NCBI RefSeq assembly: GCF_007860185.1
Contig: NZ_SJPY01000002.1
Coordinates: 124,001 to 188,000 of the forward strand
Reading direction: 5' to 3'
Source of the DNA: Novipirellula aureliae
GTDB lineage: Bacteria; Planctomycetota; Planctomycetia; Pirellulales; Pirellulaceae
Length of the DNA stretch: 64,000 nucleotides
This document shows, piece by piece, positions 40,901-48,900 of the stretch. The translations under genes and the position numbers were made by a program. Every line of letters begins with the position of its first letter. The stretch's first letter is position 1. Below the pieces are notes generated by a model, which was not told where the DNA came from, did no database searches, and was given only the letters and a program-made list of their open reading frames with translations.

Positions 40901-42851
40901 CAATCCCGGCACCGTTTCGATCTCGTTCGACGCCGTGAATGATCCTCCGAGATTGGTCAATGATTATTACGATGCCGATGAGGATACCGAATTAACGATC
41001 GCCGTTCGCAATGCTGCGGAAACCGGCATCCTTGACAACGACGCTGCAGGACCGACGGACGAAGTCGCCGCTGGACAAACGATTTCGCTTGTCACCACCG
41101 ACTTCCCACTCACGACGTTCCGCCGAGGAACCGTTCGCATTGCGAATGGCAATTTGATTTACTCTCCGCCCGCACAATTTAGCGGCATCGATCAATTCCA
41201 GTACAAGGTTCGCGATAACCTTGGCTTGGAATCGACGGCGACGGTGGTCATCAATGTGGGTGGCGAGAACGATCCGCCATTCTTTGTCGGCGTCAACGGC
41301 GTCCAAGGCGAAACATCGCTGTCGATCGACGAAGGCAAAGCGGGCGGCAAGACCGTTAACTACGACTTGTCAACTTGGTTCGAGGATCCTGAGAACGACG
41401 CGGTTAGCTATGCGGTGGCGTACGAAAACACGTCAGCAAAAATGGCGATTTCCGATGCGAAAGTCGTTGGCGATGTCTTGTCGATCACAATGCCTGCGTA
41501 TGGATTCGGCACGGCAACATTGACGATCACTGCAACCGATTCGACCGGCTTGCCTACCATCCAACCGATCGACGTCACGGTCAATGACACGCCCGACGCC
41601 CCCACCAAGATCGGCACCCTCGATCCGTTAGTCACTCCAGAAGATGTCAACGTGGTTCGTGATTTGACGACGATCTTCTTTGATCCCGACGGCACTCCGC
41701 TCGAATACTCTGTCACTCGGATTGGAAACCAATTCAATCCGACGGCGGCTCAAATTGCAGCCAGTAGTGTTGTCGAGTCGGTTACGTTCGATGGCAACAA
41801 CATGACGATCGCTGTCAAACCGAATCAATTTGGTTCGATCGAGATGGAGATTGCTGCCAATGATGGTTCACCAGCGATTAGTGACTCATTCACATTCACC
41901 GTCACCTCTCAACCAGATGCACCGGTTGCTGTCGATGACAACTATGGTGTGTCCGAGGGCTTTGACGTGTCGGTGGGCTCGATACTAAGCATTCAAAATC
42001 CAACAAGCGGTTTGCTGCAGAATGATTTTGATGCTGATTTTGAAGCGATCCAGGTCGATGTGAATTCAATCTCGCCTGCGGATCCGAACTTTGTTGTGTC
42101 GGCGGATGGAACGTTTACCTACAAGGCCATTGACGGCAGCATCGGTCAAACAAAATCGTACACGTATAGCGTGCTCGATTCGACCGGCCGACGAAGCAAT
42201 ACCGCGACGGTATCGTTTACGCTAAGTCAATCTCGCTACCAAAATCCGAACAAGGACTTGGTCACCGACGTGACAGCGGATGGCAATATCTCGCCAATCG
42301 ATGCACTACGGATTATCAACCTGCTAAGCAGCCCGATCATGAACGGTCGCTCAACGCTTCCGGTGAGCGAAATTGGTGACCCGCCGCCAGACTTTGTTGA
42401 CGTCAGTGGTGATGGATTTGTGACTGCCTTTGATGCGTTGATTGTCATCAACACGTTGAATGCGCGATCGACCACCCCACAGCGTGCGACCGGCGAACAG
42501 GTTACCGGCGAACAGGTTACCGGCGAACAGGTCACCACGACAGCGAATGCGGCGGCGAGTCTGTCCTACGCGGCGATGTCGGAAGTCAACCTGCCCGTTC
42601 GCAACGCGATGGCGGTAAGTCCTGATCCGGAAAGCCCCGAAACGTTGATTGCAGCGGGACCCACCACGATCGATTCGCGAGATGCGGTTTTGCAGGCTGG
42701 ATTCGAAATCGGTAACGCCTCGCTCGAAACGGTCGTCGATTCGTTCGAGTCGGCCTCCGTGGACGAGATCGATTCGGAATCCAAAGCATCCGAGGTTGAC
42801 GAAGCACTCACTTCACTATTTGATGAAGCATCTAGCAACGGATTGTTTTAG
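25968..42851 (+). CDS. Giant surface protein 1 (5627 residues) with LEPR-like motif and dockerin
   Basis: A single uninterrupted frame. The N-terminus is basic and Ser-rich (TSRKRFLSSTTSNSTSRPSR) without a hydrophobic core, then LETLEARQLLAG (about residues 42-53), the planctomycete LEPR-type motif thought to direct export. Order of modules after that: Ig-like region; metzincin-like pseudoprotease (about 373-550, VAAGIGLLLGLET in place of HExxHxxGxxH); prepeptidase-C-like regions (560-800, 1860-1960, 3140-3230); parallel beta-helix segments with WGGI turns (960-1780); repeats of an unnamed 'FEF' module (at least 11 copies, mostly 3740-4600); a GDA..P..Y/GARH-type unit; GEVED domain (about 4644-4740); five VNDAP cadherin-like units; type I dockerin (DVTADGNISPIDALRIINLL and DVSGDGFVTAFDALIVINTL, 5423-5500); a three-fold VTGEQ repeat; and an acidic tail. 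ATG 25968 has RBS GGAAGG. Likely a secreted adhesin or scaffold; cotranscribed with the following gene. Confidence 0.9.
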   Translation: MTSRKRFLSSTTSNSTSRPSRIRSQKRSKSVAKKLRRQSLLETLEARQLLAGPQLIGIQPNEGDLIVEGSIRNNAPSVLTFRFDENQQIDPDTLGGIQITRSGPDDLFFTDDDVQITPGLVTIGDPNENEVIVRFAESLPDDNYRIEVFGYDDAQRGITGIRNLDGELLQPRTSGARSEVINFDLRLGALVESVVPQPVIRVREQLGDGTFQETLKQNRNEIVVYFNEDELFVENDAAGNPTDRSAENPRFYQLLLTQDTARTTDDLLFYPEKVVYDAATYTARLFFEDDINNLPNVPASGGTFRLRVGSAVDDRLDLIIQPTRVSISAGDTGETLDTAYDVGTIGIGPIFNEVYVAAIEPTSFDINLPGGNDDPGHREFDDDSDSILEHINANFGADATDGITEISYNFNDIFDTNAAGASFLNQIREVHKSRIREALSLWSAKIGVQFRETQDQGITFAIGNRNNLQPVAGTEIYSQSAISATVRIDPTFADSAIVLTDQTDTAYGEGFFRNVAAGIGLLLGLETTPDLPAQTLMSLSSSFLNASINTLGDLEPVFPGNFDVLHGQYLYNPDSVDLDLYRFVIDLDDANKVGTLTAETFAERLADSSMLDTTLTLFQEIKASLNTNFGVAGDLNVRFDSLLNGRIGDHSKINFVESDRAAGDTAVIVRRALDSEGVVLDNTVTLDLPRGSAVSAQAVIDAINGDAFASSIIQASLISGDGSTDISGNIVNFSTLELSGGGLFQLSRNDDYFSEDSMLSASLGEGTYYIGVAASGNDHYDPTIAGSSIGGLSQGNYELNLKFEPKVDERDVIRDLDSDREGVPGSILDGDADGEQGGNHNFWFQTRPINRRLEFIDSGSQIVPGQTVRIIGTTPGSSRTYEYVLNGSTAELGNIPIFYSDGSTAPETPATQLANALSEAINLRSAETGVTVTRLNSNTIEILGEQQVTMSDDAIGINITGRNIFVDKSSEVRADGSLAKPFNNIANPDVPNAFAAAQPGDIVRIIGNGGLDGDMSTEADNLSYQIGIPDVGGGTYADGRAMEVPKGVTTMIDAGAAFKLRSSYISVGSSTIQVDRSNGVLQVLGTPRLINLTETNNLVPDEREVPTLLADENAGLTGYDDGSVIFTSFNDKAVDAAAASSTPTANAGDWGGIRLRNDIDLAEGRRGLEDEAIFLDRINHAEIRYGGSRNVMIDSVSQLANPIDIYDRRPTISFTEISHSADAAISALPDSFKETSYQSPEYQASGIFTPDYDRVGPDIHNNQLFNNSINGLFIRVATTSNESPKELTVAGRFDDTDIVHYVAENIIIQGTPGGSIQDGFAPSVTLVSAAELRNGTLNAGTYNYRMTFVDENGFESLASPTEFSFNVTTSGSAVKLFGLPQVPNDSDYLTRRLYRQDSPTGPFYLITNLDATGDSFLDQGTRTDGVLDTTRTGIRGRLDASLVVDPGMVIKMRSARIEVGHGAQLLAEGTSAEPIVFTSVFDDRFGAGGTFDSNNDADVLGGSTDADYGDWGGIYGSPTSTISLDYSTVAYGGGITLMPGGETGSFLALELHQANGRITNSQFEYNDSGQDGSAPAGRFGRLAINPATIFVRGAQPIIVGTTFTDNHGAIIDIDSESFTAERLIDAGRQTGSNERLSVLDDNFGPMVRFNRYVDTVGEASVGLRQISGMEIRGGTLTTESVWDDTDIVHVLLDSIEVENFHSSGGLRLMSRVDESLVVKLFGEGSETGDTEGTGFTATGSPSNISDRIGGTIHILGQPGAPVILTSFLDDTVGAGLQPDGTPFTDTNGDALRSRAEPNDWRSVLLDQFSNDRNVSTTLEYELNTELAPGINGELETAQLLGELAADTNTANDVYRLGFEVEGYLAGQGDIDTYSFFGSPGTEIWIDIDQTSYHLDTVIELLDESGNIIDRSDDGFALSAGNIDFESQNPRDAGIRYILPGSTADANARSVYFFRVRSASVDPDDANGGLTSGGYSVQLRLQEEQEFPGSVVRYTDIRYANHGIHTQGLPSSSPLLGEAQENEQISFASSNDSLEFDDENPGQRPQYLGDLLNSNNKVFSVGGELSSGFDVDFYQFDVNPTVGGVQQTSVVFDLDYSQTDTSMYVFYDPDGFDEGVAPRLILASESSNIVDDQANVVTTALGSSDPSDVLSRGSDTSDDPFIGPISLDAGSYFVALVADGRVAEAITDPLTRREPLESVLRIFEDHIGEIGGGTAEAPREGAMFDTTALPAGWEVTVDRASDRGHGGEETFNGSRTAAYYPTSVQYEINGLGDTFATAQNLSLNDPLWSLADNQDIGDQDRNTSRTIPHTTVNGTTPDEVVDIYQFEVTEDFAQVILDIDYGANFFDFGNNRNSVDLKLQLFDATFNQLAIRTDSQVSDGASGSSPNSGNGGPGGPGGPGRSVSDDPYYETRLAAGTYYVAISPEATTFDAATGTFALDADARPTSGTYTLQVSVEAHPSDGGDPTNQSLHFDRSEPSGTLESAPFDLAGYGAEDLPRFYFNYFYDPAGNDNVTIRARSNENPTGMELPDTELTPSNQTNSNWNQAVSSLASFAGDTGIVVEITYTTDTTSIETAEGLYLDDFIVGFAERGELITGAPLGDVDITGFSQASGGQYQLEIREGATYANASNGGLILENTFDTNQRQSVSTTIVAPYADQIADKDTFVLSDGTKSVTYEFDLDTSSGITAGNIRIPYSATSTRSEIADAIVSVINSPVSQGRINVQATDSTGSATGGNGDVTIALAGRVFGDFLELDSPSELPPSGTPLGGAGASFQLPVVRNNGIGDSNVSRAQSQVIIENNVIRDVRAIGVFSESAPRDVDPRDPINNYLDQAPIGNAYPGAVRNFLTANDDVIGGQTPGIVVRNNIIDQAGFAGVKVEGDLRPLVIESDLYGLESLAFGDSISDGLVMIIDAADTRVVFEFEDIGGAAANLGGSGTGGGNGFTDGHVPIYYRRSDATPYNGRTTAHTRHEVMLAIYDAINSSILVSNGLVPLVDVTLGSSLLGNDPFFDGGGGPIGNLVTPNASVYIEGATDINFSFSFTGAGPSQNPFGASGFAPIHESAQPISRIINNTIYGADGTQAQFTGSARTESNDLLQNAIETQVGIAHNGPYIASDTSSGIIGDSVGLVTGSADVDMYRVQLGLGERLVVDVDTVEGGPDTVLRLFDSNGIEVAFNDVGTVADHLETGMGGETTDTVNTRDPSLDYTALSEGTYYVAVSSAGNQTYSARSLSDRVNGTGGEGNYDIAIEAYASRSFVLAIDSGSGTIDASALTGTTFTITQIPDLAGGTNSQTFEFNGGGNGNINIPLVGGDVYRVGDISRAISAVINRSASPLPNHASNNGPLGVSGPIAPVSAQAIGGIEGYNGGLRLFNTIADHNTTFGHNRSGAGNGVSEQYVLIERAAEITISPEAAAAGLHLAPADGSNIDQVLPETGILLTGGSSGTVLNNVLSNLHQGVVNEITYSGAHPKPGETIVVSNTFQNIALGTGVLRPLINSPIGGLTITPGPSNVNGGTDDFNETLGGNDVLFVNPAGDNFLPAPNAHIIDTAVNSITDREGFIEVKNSIGIDANNVIAPSRDVYGVFRADNPLYAPPHTVGETIFKDRGAVELADFVGPVAILNVPRDNDAEVIDVDGTTTYVKFENEIYKEFRIQLRDNGDESDPYLGHGVDDSTIVAPNGPSLRLNGSNVTVFENEQLLEEGIDYSFDYDVTKSTIILTPLAGIWKNDRAYRIAVNGIDRSVLVAPNAQQVSDGDQISITDVGGGNIVFEFETGYQLLVPDTIALTVPVNGSNLGGVRDGDLFQIDDGTNPIVVFEFNRPGDTKLANTVEVLLPAGLTPEEPVALQAYRETIAQNIQTAIQSQVDAGTLDVEVSLDGVTVQIGAEPGAVVDTRGNGLVQNARTVALQLPALGAGVGGVVDGDTFTIFDGTETVTFEFDDAGVLNDLNNIAIPIADNLPVADLAIAIETAIRDAMRLTPTVYDNVVYLDLDINGTASASPGQLSVVSFSRTPTDGDLISITPNDGSAPVILELNRTDEPNAILGTTFDDGVDMGHIPVNITRMTSGEELGQMIADLLKAPNLIIAGLEQSAITVLDGGQVSLGGEAGLLIETTGTELELVGQPDVEGSSSIEVFGSLLLQLPPSGGAGFTGGSVLILKDPLGNDVIFEFVVTNTLQQVPGAIPVTFNTFDPVNLIADALVAAINGSTAEITATVQLGSSGRISLGRITDDRVITTGIENDPLDPTDDVSGVPITTRRGIVTDGEQLTIRQGDVEVTYEFNSILGGGGVEVGHIEIPFQSSSTAVEIATSLAAAINNNPGSLVFASDPGTLPATVVGNIVDIADVPGTIVDASLAPTLNVTGTPGGAQPIFISPTSSTEDLKRAFIQAINREEVAQFTDLIATDRGGSTFFVENALGFEGDIDSFFLTGIKDVDGNSLEPNRPDQTTQFTILMPGIGMDFGDAADPVGGVPGRYPTTLDNNGPRHVVSDSIMLGSSVDIDANGQPSNQADGDNLGLVVTTDSDLFVLTTVNGETTISLDPTVSLANRDGDTITVSTGYATATLEFDLDGQFNEDHYEIKASESSTPEQIAQAIADAIAESPVNPASVDVVGSTTVVSGNDEEGVSFVSDINPQGILNKGVGTIIDGKLMLPITVTVTGGGFVDGWIDFGADGDFTDPGDQIMFSERFDAGMDGAAVTRTIYVNYPDYPWNLNEEATTFARFRVSREGGLSSVGMALSGEVEDYALRLLPGVPPIVSEAQANRVFSTPEDSPLIVQDEDGTFTQGTSDDDGLLVGIVDPNTGDIPVILASDVGVRTLMSGSEIAGSLNLKSDGTFSFNPAPDFYGTTSFTANVTDGTLISSRTITVTINVLPVNDAPFATTTDVVTNVTIDEDTVTTFDRAQLITPYYSAGPANEVAAAQPLAFTSVGFNNVPFTSENGGTIAIVDGGTRLVYTPPKDFNSALGDKFTYFVADVPGTGQTAATAANPGTVSISFDAVNDPPRLVNDYYDADEDTELTIAVRNAAETGILDNDAAGPTDEVAAGQTISLVTTDFPLTTFRRGTVRIANGNLIYSPPAQFSGIDQFQYKVRDNLGLESTATVVINVGGENDPPFFVGVNGVQGETSLSIDEGKAGGKTVNYDLSTWFEDPENDAVSYAVAYENTSAKMAISDAKVVGDVLSITMPAYGFGTATLTITATDSTGLPTIQPIDVTVNDTPDAPTKIGTLDPLVTPEDVNVVRDLTTIFFDPDGTPLEYSVTRIGNQFNPTAAQIAASSVVESVTFDGNNMTIAVKPNQFGSIEMEIAANDGSPAISDSFTFTVTSQPDAPVAVDDNYGVSEGFDVSVGSILSIQNPTSGLLQNDFDADFEAIQVDVNSISPADPNFVVSADGTFTYKAIDGSIGQTKSYTYSVLDSTGRRSNTATVSFTLSQSRYQNPNKDLVTDVTADGNISPIDALRIINLLSSPIMNGRSTLPVSEIGDPPPDFVDVSGDGFVTAFDALIVINTLNARSTTPQRATGEQVTGEQVTGEQVTTTANAAASLSYAAMSEVNLPVRNAMAVSPDPESPETLIAAGPTTIDSRDAVLQAGFEIGNASLETVVDSFESASVDEIDSESKASEVDEALTSLFDEASSNGLF

Positions 42852-42969
42852 CAGCATTTAGCGACGCTCCATGAATGTGGGTCCGCTGCAAGCCCCGCAC
42901 TCATGGACGAATAATCAGAACAAACACGACTTTCCACCCCCACACGATCCCTTTGAGGTTCGGGCGACT

Positions 42970-45900
42970 ATGACTAAGCGACGATACTCTCGCAAAGCGA
43001 CCAAAGCATCGAAACTAGCTACCAAACTGGTTTCGCGACGTTTACACCACGAAGCGTTGGAAAAACGTGAACTTTTGGCCGCGGAATTAGGGCTGCCGGG
43101 CACCAATACGCCAGCGGCATTGAGCTCGCAACTGCATCTTGATGAGCTATCGCAGCAGAACACGATGCAGCAAATGATCGCAGACAACGATCCTGCGTTG
43201 CAGTCCTCGTTCGTCGGTCCTGTACAAAACGGTTTTGCCCAAACCGAGTTCTCAACAGACTTCTTGCAAGTTCAAGACGAGTATGGCACGCAAATCGCCG
43301 TGGCGTCTTCGTTTTTGGACGAATCGCCGCTAGCGCATCCGATTTTTGCCGAGGGTACTGACCCCGATTACATGGACCAGTGGGAAAGCGACAATCGGTA
43401 CGGAGGTCATTCGGGTTCACCGTATGATCCCGTCAATATCGCAGGATCGCGTTGGACGGACACCGCACTCGACACGAGTCCTGAAACAGGTGATGCCGTC
43501 CGTTTGACCTGGAGTATTGTTCCCGATGGGACGATGACCAACGACGGCCAACCAAGCAATCTCATCGCATTTATGGACGGGATCTATGGAGGTGACGGCG
43601 CCACGATTGCGGACCGTCCTTGGTTCCCGATCTTCGAAGAGGCCTATTCCGGCTGGAATGGTGTCAGTGGAGTCGAGTTCGTTTATGAACCCAACGACGA
43701 CGGTGCCGCCCAGGGCAATGACGCGACCGGCGAACTGGGGGTCCGAGGCGACGTGCGTATTTTCGGTGCTAACATTGACGGCGATTACAATGTCTTGGCG
43801 TTCAACTATTATCCCAATGGCAGTGGGAGTAGCGGCTTCGATGGTGACCAAACGATCGATACCAACGATAGCTTTTACCAAGACTATTCGGATGGCCCCA
43901 ATGGAGAAAACCGTGGCTTAAACAACGTGATTATGCACGAAGCTGGTCACGGCCTTGGGTTGGCGCACACCATTCCGGTCGACGGTTCTAAGTTGATGGA
44001 ACCATCTTTGTCGACCAGTTTTTTCGGCCCTCAACCTGACGACATCCTCGCGGTCCAGTCGCTTTATGGTGACCGCTTTGGCGACAATGACACGATCGAT
44101 AAGGCGGTTCCAATCGGCACCGTCGGCGAGAATCCTTTGACGGTCATTGACGTTTCGATTGATGCCAACAGCGATACCGATTGGTATTCGTTCGAAGGCA
44201 CAACCGATGACTTGGTATCGATTGTCGCGGCACCTGCTGGGCAAGTCTACAACATTGGCCCAGAAGACGGCACGATCCTACAAACCGATTCGAATCGGTT
44301 CAGCGATCTTCGTATCGAACTTCATGGTCCCGATGGAGCTCTCCTTCAAGCGGTCGACGCCGGCAATCTTGGGCAGCCCGAGTTTGTCTCGTCGCTTCGA
44401 CTGCCAGCCGACGGAACCTACTCGATCGGCGTCTTTGGCAACTCGACGCTCGGAGACACCAGCGGCACGAACACGCCGACTCAAATGTACTCCTTGGCCG
44501 TTTCTCGAAGCGATGTATCCGATCCAACATTGATCGCGGTCGCGCCCAATGGTGGCGAATTGTTTGATCTCGACCCGTCGGATCAACCCAACGCAAACAT
44601 CCGAAAAGTGGCACCGAGACAGTTGGACGTGACCTTTACGGGATTGAATCCATTGGACGCGGGAACGCTTGATGCGATCTCGGTCTACTACAGCGAAACC
44701 GGTAATTTCAGAACCGATTCGGTTTTAGTGACCGGGGTTGAGAGCCTGCTTGAAGCAGATGGCTACACCGTGACGCTTCGCTTTTCGGAAAATCTCAAAG
44801 ACGGTTTTTATCAATTATCGGTTACCGATCAATTGATGAGCATCAATGGATTCCCGTTTGCTCCAACCAATCCCGAAGCCGATCCTGATAACCTTGGTGG
44901 ATTCCGCGAAGTCATCAATTTCGAACTCGAACTCGGCGGAAAGGTTACCGCCGTGGTGCCTCAGCCGATCGTGGGCGGTGTTCCTCGCTCGGACCAAATC
45001 GATGTCTACTTCGACGACTTGGACCTCTTCCGAGGCGGAACCAACATCACTCAGCCCGGCTTCTACCAGCTTGTCGACACCCAAAATAGCGTCACCACCG
45101 AAGATGACGTTGTGCATTTGCCAACGAGTGTGGCAATGGATTTCGAGAACCGTAAAGTGACGCTCACTTTCGCTTCGAATTTAAATAGTCTGGTAACCGC
45201 TGGCGATTCGCTGCGTCTCCGCGTTGGTGACACGAACGCGTTCGAATCCATCAGTGTGACCAATCACGTCGTCCCCAACAACTTCCTATCCGATCCCGGA
45301 CTTTCCGCAGGAACAGCCAACACGATCCCCTCAGCAGCCACGGGAAGCTGGTCGACGATCGTGACCGGACAAGAAATCCGCAACAATACCGCCAGCGATC
45401 TACCGTTTGCGGTCGACAATCCTGGGGGTACCACGGAACCGGGACACCGGGACGTCGAAATCGAGAATCACTACTTGTACACATGGGATAAGGACTACGA
45501 CAACGAGATTACGCAGATTCCTTATACATTTTTGCGTAACGTTCCCTATGCGAGCAATAGCCAAGGAACTCCACTTTATAACCAGATCAATCCTGACCAA
45601 GAGCAACGCTTCCTTGAGATATTAGAGATTTTCGAGACTCAATTGGGAATCGATTTCTATGAAGCCGATAACGGTTTGGAACTGATCGTCGGCGATTTGG
45701 CAACCGTTTCATCAACCGCACAAAGTGCTCCCGGTGGGATCAGTGGCATTGGCGGGCTAGACCGTGTGACGATGGATGCTCTCGACTTCACCGATGCGAC
45801 CGACAACGCATTCGGAGGCGAATTCTTTGTTTCTGCGTTGAAGACGTTTGGTTTTGCAATGAAACTCGGCTATGCCGACGACTTGCCACCTGGTACGACA

Positions 45901-48900
45901 ATGAGTCTCCAGGATGAATATCCTGACCCCGAGCGTACCGGCCCATTTGTGACCGAGTGGGCTTTCCCAGGTACGAATGACATCCTCCACGGATTGTATC
46001 TGTACCAAGCCGAATCGCTCGACGTCGACTTGTACCGCGTCGATGTGACGGAACCGGGAACGTTGAAGGGGCAAACACTGGCAGAGCGGCTCAGTGACGC
46101 CAGTTTGCTCGATACACGTTTACAGCTGTATCGCCAAGAATCCAGCGGGCAACTGACACTGCTGTCGGCAAACGATGATTATTTTAGCAGCGACTCGTTT
46201 ATCGAGTTTGACGTCCAACCCGGCACGTACTTCTTCGGCGTATCCTCCGAAGGGAATAACGATTACGACGTCAACGAAGGCAAGACGTTCTCGGGAGGTG
46301 TCAGCGAAGGTCAGTATGAGCTACGGGTTGACTTCGTGTCGAACACGGGATCAACGATCGTCGATGCAGGCGGCAGCGAGCTCGATGGCGATCGCGACGG
46401 CGAAGCGGGTGGCAACTACAATTTCTGGTTCAAACCGGCTACAGCCAACACGATTTACGTTCGCAAATCCGCTGCTTTTTCGACTCCCGGTACGGGCACG
46501 ATTGGATCGGTTTCCAATCCTTACGACAACATCCCTGCTGCGATCGCTGCGGCCGATGCGCTCGTACAAAATGGGCGCCGCGATGTCGTCATCCGTTTGC
46601 TACCCAATGCAGGTGCCGACAATGACGTCACCACCGTGGGCGATAATCTTGCCTACGAAATCGGCTATATCGACGCATTGAATCAAACCCTTGAAGATGG
46701 GCGCAATCTCGATTTGCCCGGCGGCATCCAATTGGTGATCGACGCAGGCGTGATCATGAAATTCTTGGACAGTCGCATCTCCGTCGGCAGTGACGACGAT
46801 GGTTTCGACCGAAGCGGGAGCTCGATTCAAGTCCAAGGCACTCCCGATTTACCGGTCTACTTCACCAGCTACAACGATCGCACGCTCGGTGCCAACAGCA
46901 ACCCGCTCACGTCGGTGACGCCAGCGACGAGCGATTGGGGTGGGATTGAAATCCGCAATGATATCGATCGTCTGCAAGGCCGCGACGACTTGGAACGAAG
47001 TGGTATCTTTGGCAACTATATCAACCACGCCCAGTTTACTTTCGGTGGCGGTGAAGTTTCCACGATCGGACGCGTCGTTTCACCGATCCAGTTGTCGGAA
47101 GCTCGGGCAGAAATATCGTACAACGATCTGCAAAATAACACGTCTGCGATTTCTGCCGACGCCAATACATTTGAATTCACCACGTTTGCCTCGCCTCGCT
47201 TCCAAGATCAATCGGTCAGCGGAAACGGATTCGTCGCCGACTATGATCGAGTCGGCCCGAGTGTCCATGGCAACTTCATTGCCGATAACTTTAACAACGG
47301 CTTGGTCATTCGTATCGACACCCCCGTCGGAGGCGAACTTGAACAACTAGACGTTGCCGCACGGTTTGACGATACCGATATCGTCCACATTCTGACCGAA
47401 AACTTGATTGTCTCCGGAAATCCCGGCGGCCCCGTCGATCAAACCACTCGCCCAAGCCCGATCATCGGTATCCAAGCGGGTGGCCCAGGCACGATTGCGG
47501 CGGGCACCTATCAATACAGCTACACCTTTGTCGATCGTTTTGGTGCTGAATCCCTCGCTTCGTCGCCCCAAACGATCGACTTGATCCCAACGGCACGGAC
47601 GATCAACCTCAGCAATATCCCGGCTGCTACCGGCGATTATGTTGGACGTCGCTTGTACCGTAGTGTTGGCGGTGGACCGTTTCAACTCGTTGCGACCCTA
47701 GACAAATCGTCGCCCAGTTACGTCGACAATGTTGCCACCCCGTCCACATCCGCAGCCAGGTTGGATGTAACGGCTGATAACATATCGCGGGCACGCCTCA
47801 ATGCTTCCTTGATTATTGATCCTGGAATGATCATCAAGAACCAAGGCGCTCGGATCGAACTCGGTTTTGGTGCGACGATGATCGCCGAAGGAACCGACGG
47901 AAACGAGGTGATCTTCACTTCACGCGACGATGATCGCTACGGTGCAAGTGGATCATTTGATACCGCAGGAGACGGCGATAGCAGTGGTGCGTCAGGCGAT
48001 TGGGCTGGCATCTATGCATCGCCAACGAGCCGACTCAGTATCGACCATTCGCTTCTCACGTTCGCAGGCGGAATCACCGGCATCGGTGGCGGTACCGGAT
48101 CGTTCAATGCGATCCAAATCCATCAAGCGGATGCTCGCATCGCCAACTCGGTGTTCGAAAGTAACGACGGTGGTGTTGGTGGTACACAAAACGATGGCCG
48201 CGTTGGGTACGCCCCCAACGATAGCGCGACGATTTTTGTTACCAACGCGCAACCTACCATTGTTGGCAACACGTTTGCCAACAATGCCGGATCAGCCATC
48301 AATATCAACGTCAACTCGTTGAACGCCGAATTCAACCACGACCTTGGGCGGCAAACCGGTGCCTCGGACAGCTTTGCCATCCCACCTGCGAACCAAGGTC
48401 CGGTCATACGTGGCAACCGCATGTCCGGCAACGACACGAACGGATTGGATATTCGTGGTGAAGTTTTGACAACGGAAGTGGTTTTTGACGACACCGATAT
48501 CGTTCATGTGCTTCGCGAAGATATCGAGATCCCCGATTTCCATACTTACGGCGGAATGCGACTCGAAAGTAGTTCGACCGAATCCTTGGTCGTGAAAGCA
48601 GACGGAGCCGAGATTTTGGCGACCGGTCGGGCTTTGGATATTGACGATCGAATCGGTGGACGATTGATGGTTGTCGGACAACCCGGCTTCCCGGTCGTCA
48701 TGACGAGTATTCATGACAATACGGTCGGTGCAGGGTTTACCCCAGCCGGTGAACCGCAAAACGATACGGTTTCGGCGACCACAGCTCCAAGCCCTGGTGA
48801 TTGGCAAGGCTTGAAGTTCGACTCTTACAGCTACGACCGTAACGTTGCGGTAGAGACCGAACGCGAAGGTATGATTGCGGGAACCGGCGATAGCAATTCG

